From Pseudacidovorax sp. NFM-22 (GTDB taxonomy: Bacteria; Pseudomonadota; Gammaproteobacteria; Burkholderiales; Burkholderiaceae_C), in assembly GCF_021401245.1 (NCBI RefSeq), contig NZ_JACBFY010000002.1, forward strand, positions 124,001 through 188,000: a stretch of 64,000 nt of DNA. The letters are read 5' to 3'. The position numbers were made by a program, and so were the translations under genes. Shown piece after piece: positions 34,861 through 44,126 of this stretch (its first letter is position 1; the number at the start of each line of letters is the position of its first letter). The notes beneath the pieces are model-generated. The model did not search any database, was not told where the DNA came from, and saw only the letters and a program-made list of their open reading frames with translations.

Positions 34861-36858
34861 ATGCAGTTTCAAGGCATTTTGTCACCCCGCCGCGGCTGGC
34901 TCGCCGCCCTGGCCCTGGTGGCCGCCACCCTCGCACCGCCGGCCTGCGCGCAGGCCAACCGTAACGACGATGTGCTGCTGCAGATGAAGCAGGCCTTCCA
35001 GCGCGGCGACAAGGCCCGCCTCACGGCCCTGCTGCCGCAGGCCCGCGGCCATGCGCTCGAACCCTGGGCCGCCTACTGGGAGCTGAAGGCGCGCCTGGGC
35101 GACGCCAGCAGCGACGAGGTCAACGCCTTCTTTGCCCGCTATCCCGGCACCTACCAGGAAGACCGCCTGCGCAACGACTGGCTGCTGCTGATGGGCCAGC
35201 GCCGCGCGTGGGACGAGTTCGCCGCCGCGCATGCGGCCTTCCGCATGAACGACGACCGCGAGGTGCAGTGCTATGCCGTGCTGGTCGATGCGCTGCGCAG
35301 CGGCCGCGCCACCACGGCGCAGGTCGAGCAGGTGCGCCGCAACTGGCTGGCGCAACGTGATCTGGACGACGGTTGCCTCACCGCCGCCGACCGGCTGATC
35401 GCCGCGGGCGCCATGCCGAAGTCCGACGCCTGGAAGAAGGCGCGCATCGCCATGGAGGCCAATCGCCCCGGCGCCGCCCGCGCCGCCATCAACCTCGTCG
35501 CGCTCGAGGCGCTGCCCACCTTCGACCAGGTCAATGCCAGCGCGGTCAAGTTCCTGCTTGGCGCGGCCTCGGCCGCCTCGCGCGGCCGCAAGGAGATGGT
35601 CGTGCTGGCGCTGCTGCGCATGGCCGTGGCCGATCCCGACACCGCCGCCGCGCAGCTCGACAGCAAATGGGGCCCGATGCTCAGCCCCGAAGAGCGCAAC
35701 TGGGTCTGGGGCAGCATCGGCCGCCAGGCCGCGCAGAAGCTCTCGCCGCAGGCCTTCGGCTACTTCGCCAACGTCAGCAAGAACGCTGACCTCACCGACG
35801 ACATGCTCGGCTGGAAGGTGCGCGCATCGCTGCGCATGGGCCAGTGGAAAGAGGTCGACGCCGCCGTCCGCGCCATGAGCGAAGACGCGCAGCAGGACCC
35901 GACCTGGACCTACTGGCGCGCCCGCGCCCTGCTGGCCCAGGGCGGCGAACGCCGCCAGCAGGAGGCCCGCACGCTGCTGGAGACCATCGCCGGCACGCGC
36001 GGCTTCTACGAGCTGCTCGCGCTCGAAGAACTGGGCCAGCGCGCCCAGGTGCCCACGCCACCCGCGCCCCTCACGCCCGAGGAGCGCGCCGCCGCGCAGA
36101 ACAACCCCTCGCTGCAACGCGGCCTCTACGCCATCGCCATGGGCCTGCGCCCCGAGGGCGTGCGCGAGTGGAACTACGCCACCAACCTGCACGACCGCGG
36201 CGGCATGGACGACCGCGCGCTGCTGGCCGCCGCCGACCTGGCTTGCCAGCGCGAGGTGTGGGACCGCTGCATCAACACCAGCGAGCGCACCAAGGGCGTC
36301 ATCGACGCGGTGCAGCGCTTTCCCATGCCCTTCCACGACACGGTGCTGCGCAAGAGCCAGGACATCGGCCTGGACCCGGCCTACGTCTACGGCCTGATCC
36401 GCCAGGAAAGCCGCTTCATCATGGATGCGCGCTCGGGCGTCGGCGCCTCGGGCCTGATGCAGGTGATGCCCGCCACCGCACGCTGGACCGCCCGCAAGAT
36501 CGGCCTGCCCTACTCGCCGGACATGATCACCGACCGCGAGACCAACATCACCATCGGCACCAACTACCTCAAGCTGGCGCTGGACGACTTCGACGGCTCC
36601 ATGGCGCTGGCCGCGGCCGCCTACAACGCCGGCCCGGGCCGGCCGCGCAACTGGCGCAATGGGCCGGTGCTCGACGCCGCCATCTGGGCCGAGAACATCC
36701 CCTTTGCCGAGACGCGCGATTACGTGAAGAAGGTGATCGCCAACACCACCAACTACGCGGCGCTGATCTACGGCCGGCCGCAGTCCATCAAGGACCGCCT
36801 GGGCAGCGTGGGCCCGCGCAACCCGACGGAGCCCGAACCCAACAAGGACCTGCCCTGA
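34861..36858 (+). CDS. slt: soluble lytic murein transglycosylase (Slt70-like)
   Basis: This 665-residue periplasmic enzyme cleaves the MurNAc-GlcNAc glycosidic bond, producing 1,6-anhydro ends, during cell wall remodelling. It has a signal peptide (GWLAALALVAATLAPPACA), a long all-helical superhelix of TPR-like repeats, and a C-terminal catalytic SLT domain. In that domain IRQESRFIMDARSGVGASGLMQVMPATA at about residues 514-541 contains the catalytic Glu, and ALAAAAYNAGPGRPRNWR is the second motif. Length fits Slt70 (about 645). The first gene to the right is mgtC-like after 23 bp. Confidence 0.95.
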   Translation: MQFQGILSPRRGWLAALALVAATLAPPACAQANRNDDVLLQMKQAFQRGDKARLTALLPQARGHALEPWAAYWELKARLGDASSDEVNAFFARYPGTYQEDRLRNDWLLLMGQRRAWDEFAAAHAAFRMNDDREVQCYAVLVDALRSGRATTAQVEQVRRNWLAQRDLDDGCLTAADRLIAAGAMPKSDAWKKARIAMEANRPGAARAAINLVALEALPTFDQVNASAVKFLLGAASAASRGRKEMVVLALLRMAVADPDTAAAQLDSKWGPMLSPEERNWVWGSIGRQAAQKLSPQAFGYFANVSKNADLTDDMLGWKVRASLRMGQWKEVDAAVRAMSEDAQQDPTWTYWRARALLAQGGERRQQEARTLLETIAGTRGFYELLALEELGQRAQVPTPPAPLTPEERAAAQNNPSLQRGLYAIAMGLRPEGVREWNYATNLHDRGGMDDRALLAAADLACQREVWDRCINTSERTKGVIDAVQRFPMPFHDTVLRKSQDIGLDPAYVYGLIRQESRFIMDARSGVGASGLMQVMPATARWTARKIGLPYSPDMITDRETNITIGTNYLKLALDDFDGSMALAAAAYNAGPGRPRNWRNGPVLDAAIWAENIPFAETRDYVKKVIANTTNYAALIYGRPQSIKDRLGSVGPRNPTEPEPNKDLP

Positions 36859-36881
36859 TCCGCTGACCCGCCCGAAGCGCC

Positions 36882-37469
36882 ATGGACTGGATGGACGTCG
36901 TCGCCGACACGCTGGCCACCGAGTTCTCGGACGTGCCCGACCTGGCCCAGCTGGTGCGCATCGTGGTGCGGCTGCTGCTGGCGGCGCTGCTGGGCCTGCT
37001 GCTGGGCTTCGAGCGCGAGTACGAGGGCAAGGCCGCCGGGGTGCGCACGCACATGCTGGTGGCCATCGGCTCGGCGCTGTTCGTGCTGGTGCCGCAGCAG
37101 GCCGGCATCGAACCGGCCGACATGAGCCGCGTGATCCAGGGCCTCGTCGCCGGGGTCGGCTTCCTGTGCGCCGGCACCATCCTCAAGCGAGGCCGCGACG
37201 AGGAGCATGTGGAAGGCCTGACCACCGCCGCCGGCCTGTGGATGACGGCCGCCATCGGCATGGCCTGCGGACTGGGGCGCGAGGTGACGGCCATCCTGAG
37301 CGCATTGCTCGGCCTCGCCGTCTTGCAGGCCATGCCGCGGCTGGTGATCTGGGTGAGCCGCAGGGCCGGGCCGCCCCGCGGCAACGATCGCGCCAACACG
37401 ACGACGAGGCCGACTGCGGGCGGCGATCCCAAGGCCCGCGCGGAGCGGGGTCGCCCACCAAGGAACTGA
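36882..37469 (+). CDS. MgtC/SapB-family membrane protein
   Basis: This 195-residue inner-membrane protein has the family core LLLAALLGLLLGFEREYEGKAAGVRTHMLVAIGSALFVLVPQ at about 31-70. A second block, VIQGLVAGVGFLCAGTILKRG, and EHVEGLTTAAGLWMTAAIGMACGLG follow; the R-T-H and E-G-L-T-T-A-A-G-L-W phrases are diagnostic. About five membrane segments. The C-terminal cytoplasmic domain of virulence MgtC is absent; the tail is short, Arg/Gly/Thr-rich and low complexity. Family members help survival at low magnesium or modulate the F-ATPase; here the role is not evident. It sits 23 bp behind slt and may be co-transcribed. Confidence 0.9.
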   Translation: MDWMDVVADTLATEFSDVPDLAQLVRIVVRLLLAALLGLLLGFEREYEGKAAGVRTHMLVAIGSALFVLVPQQAGIEPADMSRVIQGLVAGVGFLCAGTILKRGRDEEHVEGLTTAAGLWMTAAIGMACGLGREVTAILSALLGLAVLQAMPRLVIWVSRRAGPPRGNDRANTTTRPTAGGDPKARAERGRPPRN

Positions 37470-37617
37470 ATGGCGCCCACGCGCCGGAGGCATCCAGGCA
37501 ACGGCGGCGACACGGCACGGCACGCATCAATCGCCGTCGTTTTTTGCATCGATGCGCGCGGGGATCGCCCCTAGCATGGCTGCCGCCCCGCTTTCTCTCA
37601 CCCCCTCGGAGGTCCCC

Positions 37618-38310
37618 GTGTCCACGCTCCAGCTCTACATCGGCAACAAGAACTACTCGTCCTGGTCCATGCGCCCCTGGGTGCTGATGAAGCAGGCCGG
37701 CATCGCCTTCGAGGAGGTGATGGTGCGCTTCGACAGCTTCGAGGCCGACTCGCGCTTCAAGGCCGTGGTCGGCGCCCTCAACCCGACCGGCAAGGTGCCG
37801 GTGCTGGTCGACGGGCCCATCGTCGTGTGGGACACGCTGGCCATCGCCGAGTACCTGGCCGAGCGCTTTCCCGAGAAGCAACTCTGGCCGGCCGAAACCG
37901 CGGCCCGGGCGCATGCCCGCAGCCTCTGCGCCGAGATGCACGCCGGTTTTGGCGCCTTGCGCAACCACTGCGGCATGAACATCGAGGCCTCGCTGCCCGA
38001 GGTGGGTGCCCGCCTGATGCGCGAGGAGCCAGGCGTCGCCGCCGACCTGGCGCGCATCTGCCAGATGTGGGAAGGCCTGCTGCAGCGGCACGGCGGTCCC
38101 ATGCTCTTTGGCGACTTCGGCATCGCCGATGCGTACTACGCGCCGATGGCCACGCGCCTCCGCACCTATGCGCTGCCCGTACCCGCCGCCGTCGATGCCT
38201 ACATCGACCGCCTCTACGCGCTGCCCGGCGTGAAGGCCTGGATCGACGAGGCGCTGGCCGAACACGACTTCGTCCCGATGGACGAGCCCTACCGCACCTC
38301 GCGCAGCTGA
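37618..38310 (+). CDS. glutathione S-transferase family protein
   Basis: The frame starts at GTG (37618), preceded by CGGAGG; an upstream in-frame ATG adds unrelated residues. The 230-residue protein has an N-terminal thioredoxin-fold GST domain: LYIGNKNYSSWSMRPWVLMKQAG with the SSWS catalytic Ser region, NPTGKVPVLVDG with the cis-Pro, and VWDTLAIAEYLAERFPE with the glutathione-contacting Asp-Thr. A C-terminal helical domain follows. The NYSSWSMRPW phrase marks a bacterial branch similar to YfcF/YghU-like or zeta-like proteins. It probably conjugates or reduces electrophiles with glutathione. No obvious operon partner; cca starts 88 bp downstream. Confidence 0.9.
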   Translation: MSTLQLYIGNKNYSSWSMRPWVLMKQAGIAFEEVMVRFDSFEADSRFKAVVGALNPTGKVPVLVDGPIVVWDTLAIAEYLAERFPEKQLWPAETAARAHARSLCAEMHAGFGALRNHCGMNIEASLPEVGARLMREEPGVAADLARICQMWEGLLQRHGGPMLFGDFGIADAYYAPMATRLRTYALPVPAAVDAYIDRLYALPGVKAWIDEALAEHDFVPMDEPYRTSRS

Positions 38311-38397
38311 GCCACTCAGCCGCTGAGCGACAGAGCGACCCAGCGGGCAGGCGGCAGCGCCACCGATCAGCGATGCGCCCGCCCCTACACTGCCCCG

Positions 38398-39648
38398 ATG
38401 CAGAAGTTTCTTGTGGGCGGCGCCATCCGCGATGCGCTGCGGGGGCGGCCGGGCAGCGACCGCGACTGGGTGGTCGTCGGCGCCACGCCGCAGCAGATGC
38501 TGGACGATGGCTACCTGCCAGTGGGCCGTGACTTCCCGGTCTTCCTCCATCCCGACACGCGGGAGGAATACGCCCTCGCCCGCACCGAGCGAAAGAGCGG
38601 TCCGGGCTACCGCGGCTTCGTGGTCCATGCCGCGCCCGAGGTCACGCTGGACGAGGACCTGGCCCGCCGCGACCTGACCATCAATGCCATCGCCCTGCCG
38701 GCCGATCTGGCCGACATCGAGCCACTTCGCACCGACGCGCTCGTCGACCCCTTCCACGGCCAGCGCGACCTGCAGCAGAAGGTGCTGCGCCATGTGACCG
38801 ACGCCTTCCGCGAAGACCCAGTACGCATCCTGCGCCTGGCGCGCTTCGCGGCCAAGCTGCCCGACTTCAGTGTGGCGCCCGAAACCCTGGCGCTGATGCG
38901 CGGCATGGTCGAGGCCGGCGAGGCCGATGCGCTGGTGCCCGAGCGCGTCTGGCAGGAACTGGCCCGCGGCCTGATGGAACCCAAGCCCTCGCGCATGTTC
39001 GAGGTGCTGCGCGACTGCGGCGCGCTGCGCGTGCTGCTGCCCGAGGTGGACCGCCTGTGGGGCGTGCCCCAGCGCGCCGAGCACCATCCCGAGGTCGACA
39101 CCGGCGTGCACCTGATGATGGTGCTGGACATGAGCGCCCGGCTGCAGGCCCCACTGCCCGTGCGCTTCGCCTGCCTCACGCACGACCTGGGCAAGGGCAC
39201 CACGCCCGCCGACGTGCTGCCGCGCCACATCGGCCACGAACAGCGCAGCGCCCGCCTGCTGACCGGCCTGTGCGAGCGCTGGCGCGTGCCCACCGAGGTG
39301 CGCGAGCTGGCCGACGTGGTCGCGCGCGAGCACGGCAACATCCACCGCAGCGGCGAGCTGGGCCCCGCCGCCCTGCTGCGCCTGCTGGAGCGCTGCGACG
39401 CCCTGCGCCGGCCCGAGCGCTTCGCGGACGCCCTGCTGGCCTGCGAATGCGATGCGCGCGGCCGCCTGGGCTTCGAGGAGCGGCCCTATGCCCCGCGCGA
39501 GCGCCTGCTGGCCGTGCTGGCCGCCGTGCAGGCCGTGGCCACCGAGCCCATCGCCCGAGAAGCCCTGGCCCGCGGCGCCAAGGGCCCGCAGATCGGGCAG
39601 GCGGTGCAGGCGGCGCGCGAGGCGGCGATTTCAGGGATGACGGGCTGA
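38398..39648 (+). CDS. cca: CCA tRNA nucleotidyltransferase with HD domain
   Basis: This multifunctional enzyme adds CCA to tRNA 3' ends. The 416-residue protein starts [28 protein letters not shown], with the GG-DR active-site Asp motif, followed by [12 protein letters not shown] and [15 protein letters not shown] of the class II nucleotidyltransferase. The C-terminal HD phosphohydrolase domain [12 protein letters not shown] ... HEQRS with His/Asp metal ligands gives 2',3'-cyclic phosphodiesterase and phosphatase activity, as in gammaproteobacterial and betaproteobacterial CCA enzymes. It ends 18 bp inside the end of a convergent membrane protein gene. Confidence 0.95.
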   Translation: MQKFLVGGAIRDALRGRPGSDRDWVVVGATPQQMLDDGYLPVGRDFPVFLHPDTREEYALARTERKSGPGYRGFVVHAAPEVTLDEDLARRDLTINAIALPADLADIEPLRTDALVDPFHGQRDLQQKVLRHVTDAFREDPVRILRLARFAAKLPDFSVAPETLALMRGMVEAGEADALVPERVWQELARGLMEPKPSRMFEVLRDCGALRVLLPEVDRLWGVPQRAEHHPEVDTGVHLMMVLDMSARLQAPLPVRFACLTHDLGKGTTPADVLPRHIGHEQRSARLLTGLCERWRVPTEVRELADVVAREHGNIHRSGELGPAALLRLLERCDALRRPERFADALLACECDARGRLGFEERPYAPRERLLAVLAAVQAVATEPIAREALARGAKGPQIGQAVQAAREAAISGMTG

Positions 39649-40743
39649 TCCCGAGGGTGGTGCGGCAACGTCGGGCATGGGGCGCAGCACAAGCTCCACG
39701 GCACTGTCCGCCACCGACACCCGCGGCGCTGCGGGCTCCGCGTCCCAGCCGTTGATGCTGTGCACCTGCAGCACCCAGCGGCCGCCGCCGCGCAGATCGA
39801 CGCGGGCCGTCACGGCATTGCCGTACTCGCGGCAGCCCGCGCCGGCCGCTTCGTCGGCCAGCTTGAAGGGCGAGTCGCCCTTGCGCACGGGCACCGCAGA
39901 CAGCAGCGTCAGGCAGGCCGCGCGGTTGACCCGCAGCTGCGATTCGCCGTCGATCCTCAGGCCGACCGCCGTGGCGGCACTCTTGGCAATGAAGCCGGAT
40001 CGGCCAGCAACCCCGATCACAACAAGCCCGACGACCACCAGGGCGGCACTGACGAAAGCAGCGTTTTTTCCCAGCCCAGGGAGGGCGTTGATCACGATGA
40101 TCAGGCCCAGTACTGCCAACGTCGCGAGCCAGAAACCCCACGCAGGCACCTCAGGGTCAAACACGCCGAGTTTCAGAATCACGATCAACGCCCCGAGTGC
40201 AGGCGCACAGCCCATACCAGCCGCCAGCACACCGAGGCCGGCGCGGCGCCATCCCGCTCCCTTTGCCCGCACGAGGCTGACCAGCACACCAGCCAACACG
40301 ACAAGGGCAATGGCCAAGCCCACGATCCATTCCCACGCGGAGGGCGTGCTCGTGGCGATGGCCCATACGAAGAGGCTCAGGAATGCCACGCTTTGCGTGA
40401 CTACGGCCTCCTTGAAGCCCAGGCGCGGGAGTTCGTACAGGGGAGGCATCCAGGCCGGCGCTTGCAGAAGAATCCCCAGGCTTACCAAGCCAAGCAGCAC
40501 GACCAGCGCAACAGCCGCCCCGAAGCTGATCGACACGCTCGCCTCCGGGCCGTAGCCGATCAAGACGCAATAGCGGTGCACCATCGCAGCGCCCGCCATG
40601 ACAGACAGCGCGCTCAGTGCCGCGATCGGCACTTCCTGGAGCGTGGCAAAGAGTTTGCGCACGACGGGCCACCAAAGTGATCGCGAAGGCCCCTGCACAC
40701 CACGCCTTCGCGCGGCCACCCGCGTGAGTGGCTTGATGGACAT
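39631..40743 (-). CDS. uncharacterised seven-helix membrane protein
   Basis: This 370-residue protein has about seven hydrophobic helices between residues 40 and 250 (for example [75 protein letters not shown]). A soluble C-terminal domain of about 110 residues follows, including [27 protein letters not shown] and a Cys that may be disulfide-bonded. The soluble domain begins after a Lys/Arg stretch and could be periplasmic. It matches no family I know. It overlaps cca convergently by 18 bp and is divergent from otsB across 159 bp. Codon use is slightly less GC3-biased than its neighbours. Confidence 0.6.
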   Translation of the reverse strand: MSIKPLTRVAARRRGVQGPSRSLWWPVVRKLFATLQEVPIAALSALSVMAGAAMVHRYCVLIGYGPEASVSISFGAAVALVVLLGLVSLGILLQAPAWMPPLYELPRLGFKEAVVTQSVAFLSLFVWAIATSTPSAWEWIVGLAIALVVLAGVLVSLVRAKGAGWRRAGLGVLAAGMGCAPALGALIVILKLGVFDPEVPAWGFWLATLAVLGLIIVINALPGLGKNAAFVSAALVVVGLVVIGVAGRSGFIAKSAATAVGLRIDGESQLRVNRAACLTLLSAVPVRKGDSPFKLADEAAGAGCREYGNAVTARVDLRGGGRWVLQVHSINGWDAEPAAPRVSVADSAVELVLRPMPDVAAPPSGSARHP

Positions 40744-40902
40744 GGGGCGGTTTCCAGCAGCTTTCACAGACTCCCTCCTCACTGACGGACTGGTATCGGA
40801 CTGCGCCCATTGGCGCGAGGGCAGATCATCGTCCCTGCGCCCTCAGCACCGCGCGGCATTGGCCGACGCAGCCCCCGTCCCTTGGCTGCTAAGGTCCAGT
40901 CG

Positions 40903-41652
40903 ATGCAAATGCCTTTCCTGCCAGGGCGCGACGCCGCCCTGTTCCTGGACTTCGACGGCACATTGGTCGGCATCGCGGAGACACCCGAGGCCGTCAAGGT
41001 GCCGGACGGCCTGGTGCCGCTGCTGGCCCAGTTGCACGACGCCCTGGAGGGCGCCGTGGCCATCGTCTCCGGCCGGCCTGTCGATGTGCTCGACCGCTTT
41101 CTCGCCCCCCTGCGTCTGCCCACCGCCGGTGAGCACGGCGCGCACCGGCGCGATGCCGAGGGGCAGTTGATGGAACGTGCGCCCACCGACCTGTCCGAAG
41201 TCATTGCCGCAGCCAACGCGCTGGCCAACCGCCACACCGGCCTGCTGGTCGAGCGCAAGCAGGCTGCGGTGGCGCTGCACTACCGCCTCGCGCCTGAGTT
41301 GGAGCAACTCTGCCTGGACACCATGGCCGAAACCGTCGGCGACCGGCCGGAGTTCGAGCTGCTGCACGGCAAGTGCGTGGTCGAGATCAAGCCGGCCGGT
41401 ACCAACAAGGGCACGGCCATCACCGCGTACCTGAAGGAAGCACCCTTCCTCGATCGCAAGCCCTTCTTCTTCGGCGACGACACCACCGACGAGAGCGGCT
41501 TCGCGGTGGCCCAGGCCTACGGCGGGCTGGGTATCAAGGTGGGACCGGGCAGCACGCGCGCCACGGCGCGGGTCGATGGTCCGGCTGCCGTGTACGAATG
41601 GCTCAAGCAGGCGGCCGACGCGCTGGCCGGCCCAGGGACGGCGCCCCGCTGA
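40903..41652 (+). CDS. otsB: trehalose-6-phosphate phosphatase
   Basis: OtsB removes phosphate from trehalose-6-phosphate, the last step of osmotic trehalose synthesis. The 249-residue HAD-family protein has motif I LFLDFDGTLVGI at about 13-24 with the nucleophile Asp, motif II VSGRPVDVLDRF near 60, GEHGAHRRD near 76, and the C-terminal FFGDDTTDESGF, the motif IV metal-binding Asp pair. AAGG stands 8 bp upstream of the ATG. It precedes otsA by 35 bp in the same orientation; otsB-otsA order is the reverse of some operons but common in Burkholderiales. Confidence 0.95.
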   Translation: MQMPFLPGRDAALFLDFDGTLVGIAETPEAVKVPDGLVPLLAQLHDALEGAVAIVSGRPVDVLDRFLAPLRLPTAGEHGAHRRDAEGQLMERAPTDLSEVIAAANALANRHTGLLVERKQAAVALHYRLAPELEQLCLDTMAETVGDRPEFELLHGKCVVEIKPAGTNKGTAITAYLKEAPFLDRKPFFFGDDTTDESGFAVAQAYGGLGIKVGPGSTRATARVDGPAAVYEWLKQAADALAGPGTAPR

Positions 41653-41687
41653 GGCGCTGCACAACCGACGAGGAGAAGCAAAGAGAC

Positions 41688-43073
41688 ATGGCAAGACTGG
41701 TCGTGATTTCCAACCGCGTGGCAGACCCGCGCAAGGTGGCCGCAGGCGGCCTGGCAGTGGCCTTGGGCGAATCCCTGCAGCAGACAGGCGGCCTCTGGTT
41801 CGGCTGGAGCGGCACCATCGTCGAGGACGGGCCCACCGGCGAAGGCGAGATGCACCGCCACCAGGCCGGCAAGGTGACGCTGGCCACGCTGGACCTGTGC
41901 CGCGAGGACCACGACGCCTACTACCTCGGCTACAGCAACAAGGTGCTCTGGCCGGTGTTCCACAACCGGCTGGACTTGGCGAACTTCGATGCCGGCTTCA
42001 TCGGCGGCTACCGCCGCGTGAACCAGCTGTTCGCGCGCAAGCTGATGCCGCTGCTGCAGGAGGACGACATCCTCTGGGTGCACGACTACCACCTGATCCC
42101 GCTGGCGGCGGAACTGCGCGCCATGGGCTGCAAGCAGAAGATCGGCTTCTTCCTGCACATCCCCCTGCCGCCGCAGATCATCCTGGCGGCGATCCCGCAG
42201 CACGAGTGGCTGATGCGCTCGCTGTTCGCCTATGACGTGGTGGGCTTCCAGGCGCAGCAGGACGTGCAGCACTTCGAGCGCTACGTGAGCAACGAGGCGC
42301 ATGGCGAGGCACTGGGGAACGACAACTTCCGCGCCTGGGGCCAGACGGTGCGGGCCAGCGCCTTTCCCATCGGCATCGACGTGGACGAGTTCCTGGCCCT
42401 CACGCATGCCAAGGAAGCGCGCGACATGCACGAGACGGTGCGGCGCGAGTATTCGCAGCGCCGCTTGCTGCTGGGCATCGACCGGCTCGACTACTCGAAG
42501 GGCATCCCGCAGCGGGCGCGGGCCTTCCGTGAGCTGCTGGCGCGCTATCCCGAGAACCACCGCAGCGCGACGCTGATCCAGATCGCCTCGCCAACACGCG
42601 AGGATGTCGACGCCTACGGCGACATCCGGCGCGAGCTGGAATCGCTGTGCGGCGCCATCAATGGCGACTACGGCGAGCTGGACTGGATGCCGGTGCGCTA
42701 CATCCACCGCACGGTGGCCCGCAAGCGGGTGCCCGGCCTGTGTCGCGCCGCGGCCGTGGGCCTGGTGACGCCGCTTCGCGACGGCATGAACCTGGTGGCC
42801 AAGGAATACATCGCTGCCCAGGATCCGGCCGACCCGGGCGTGCTCGTGCTCTCGCGCTTCGCGGGCGCCGCGGAGCAGCTGAAGGAAGCGTTGCTGGTCA
42901 ACCCCTACGACACCCACGGCACGGCCGAGACCATCCAGCAGGCGCTGCACATGCCGCTGGAAGAGCGCCGCGCCCGCCACCAGAAGCTGCTGTCGCGCAT
43001 CCGCGAGCAGGACGTGCACTGGTGGCGCCGGACCTTCCTGGACGCGCTGCGCGACGCGCCGGGCGTGGGCTGA
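41688..43073 (+). CDS. otsA: trehalose-6-phosphate synthase
   Basis: OtsA (GT20) joins UDP-glucose and glucose-6-phosphate to trehalose-6-phosphate in the cytoplasm. The 461-residue protein begins [16 protein letters not shown], the family start, and has the glucose-6-phosphate and UDP-glucose binding motifs: [42 protein letters not shown] and [14 protein letters not shown] near residue 365. A GAGGAGAAG ribosome-binding site is upstream. Adjacent otsB supplies the phosphatase. It probably protects against osmotic, heat or desiccation stress. Confidence 0.96.
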   Translation: MARLVVISNRVADPRKVAAGGLAVALGESLQQTGGLWFGWSGTIVEDGPTGEGEMHRHQAGKVTLATLDLCREDHDAYYLGYSNKVLWPVFHNRLDLANFDAGFIGGYRRVNQLFARKLMPLLQEDDILWVHDYHLIPLAAELRAMGCKQKIGFFLHIPLPPQIILAAIPQHEWLMRSLFAYDVVGFQAQQDVQHFERYVSNEAHGEALGNDNFRAWGQTVRASAFPIGIDVDEFLALTHAKEARDMHETVRREYSQRRLLLGIDRLDYSKGIPQRARAFRELLARYPENHRSATLIQIASPTREDVDAYGDIRRELESLCGAINGDYGELDWMPVRYIHRTVARKRVPGLCRAAAVGLVTPLRDGMNLVAKEYIAAQDPADPGVLVLSRFAGAAEQLKEALLVNPYDTHGTAETIQQALHMPLEERRARHQKLLSRIREQDVHWWRRTFLDALRDAPGVG

Positions 43074-43076
43074 TCG

Positions 43077-43094
43077 CCGCCCCGCACGGGGCGG
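43077..43094. terminator. perfect bidirectional hairpin between otsA and the convergent LysR gene
   Basis: CCGCCCCG (43077-43084) and CGGGGCGG (43087-43094) form perfect 8-bp GC arms around a 2-base loop, directly after the otsA stop and before the LysR stop. There is no T-tract on either side, so it may rely on Rho or act as a blocking structure. Confidence 0.55.
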
Positions 43095-44018
43095 TCAGGG
43101 GCGACGGGCCGCGTCGTCCTCGGCCAGGGCCTGGCCGACCAGGCCGGCCAGCCAGTCCATGAAAACCTGCAGCCGGCGCGGCACCTGCCGCCGGTGCGCA
43201 TAGAGCAGCGTGATCGGCAGCGGCGGCGCGGGCCATTCGGGCAGCACCTCCACCAGTTCTCCGCGCGCCAGCGCGTCCCGGTGGCCCAGCACCGGCGCCT
43301 GGATCAGCCCCAGGCCGGCCCGGCACGCGGCCTCGTAGGCCAGCGTGTTGTTCACCGTGATCACCGCCGGCATCTCGAAGCTGCGCGGCTCACCGTCCTC
43401 CTCGTATTCCCACACGGCCGGCCAGCCCGCCAGGCGCGATGAATAGCGCACCAACCGGTGGCCCTGGCGCAGATCGTCCAGGCTGCGCGGGTGGCCGTGC
43501 TTTGCCAGGTAGGCGGGCGAGGCCAGGTTGGCCTGCACCATCTGCCCGACCGGCCGCGCCACCAGCCCCGACTCCTGCAGCACGCCGACGCGCAGCACGC
43601 AGTCGAAGCCGTCGTGCACCAGGTCCACCCGGCGGTCGGTGCTGCCCAGGTCCACCTCCAGCAGGGGATGGACGGCCAGGAAGGCGGGCAGGTTCGGCAG
43701 CACCACGCGTGCGCCCAGTTGCAGCGGCACATCGACACGGATGCGCCCGCGCAGCGACCCGGGCTGGCGGTTGAACAGCGACTGCAGGTCCTCCGCCTCC
43801 GCCAGCAGCGCCTGCGCCCGCTCCAGGAAGGCTTCGCCATCGGGCGAGACGCGCACGGTGCGGGTCGTGCGCTGCAGCAGCCGGGTGCCCAGCGTCGCCT
43901 CCAGCTGCTGCACGACGGCCGACACGCGCGCCCGCGTCAGGCCCAGTCGCTCGGCCGCTCGGGTGAAGCTGGCCAGTTCGGCCACCTGGACATACACACG
44001 CAGGGAATTGAGGTCCAT
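43095..44018 (-). CDS. LysR-family transcriptional regulator
   Basis: This 307-residue LysR begins MDLNSLRVYVQVAELASFTRAAERLGLTRARVSAVVQQLEATLGTRLLQRTTRTVRVS, the DmlR/CrgA-like N-terminus. The effector domain starts GRIRVDVPLQLGARVVLP. It is divergent from a short-chain dehydrogenase gene with 108 bp between starts, and a perfect 7-bp inverted repeat lies 9 bp before its ATG. By analogy with similar LysR/SDR pairs it should activate the SDR gene in response to an electrophile or quinone. Confidence 0.88.
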   Translation of the reverse strand: MDLNSLRVYVQVAELASFTRAAERLGLTRARVSAVVQQLEATLGTRLLQRTTRTVRVSPDGEAFLERAQALLAEAEDLQSLFNRQPGSLRGRIRVDVPLQLGARVVLPNLPAFLAVHPLLEVDLGSTDRRVDLVHDGFDCVLRVGVLQESGLVARPVGQMVQANLASPAYLAKHGHPRSLDDLRQGHRLVRYSSRLAGWPAVWEYEEDGEPRSFEMPAVITVNNTLAYEAACRAGLGLIQAPVLGHRDALARGELVEVLPEWPAPPLPITLLYAHRRQVPRRLQVFMDWLAGLVGQALAEDDAARRP

Positions 44019-44026
44019 TGGTCACC

Positions 44027-44053
44027 CAGAAAAGACAGTGAAGTCATTTTCTG
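44027..44053. promoter_or_regulatory. inverted repeat CAGAAAA-N13-TTTTCTG in the LysR/SDR divergon
   Basis: Perfect 7-bp arms separated by 13 bp lie 9 bp upstream of the LysR start codon and 74 bp from the SDR start. The symmetry and position fit a LysR recognition-binding site, where the regulator would repress itself while activating the divergent gene. Confidence 0.5.
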
Positions 44054-44126
44054 CGGCTTTTTCCGGCGATTGCATCTTCTTAAAGTGCCAGTCATCCCAT
44101 CCACCTCTCCCCACAAGGAAGCAGCC

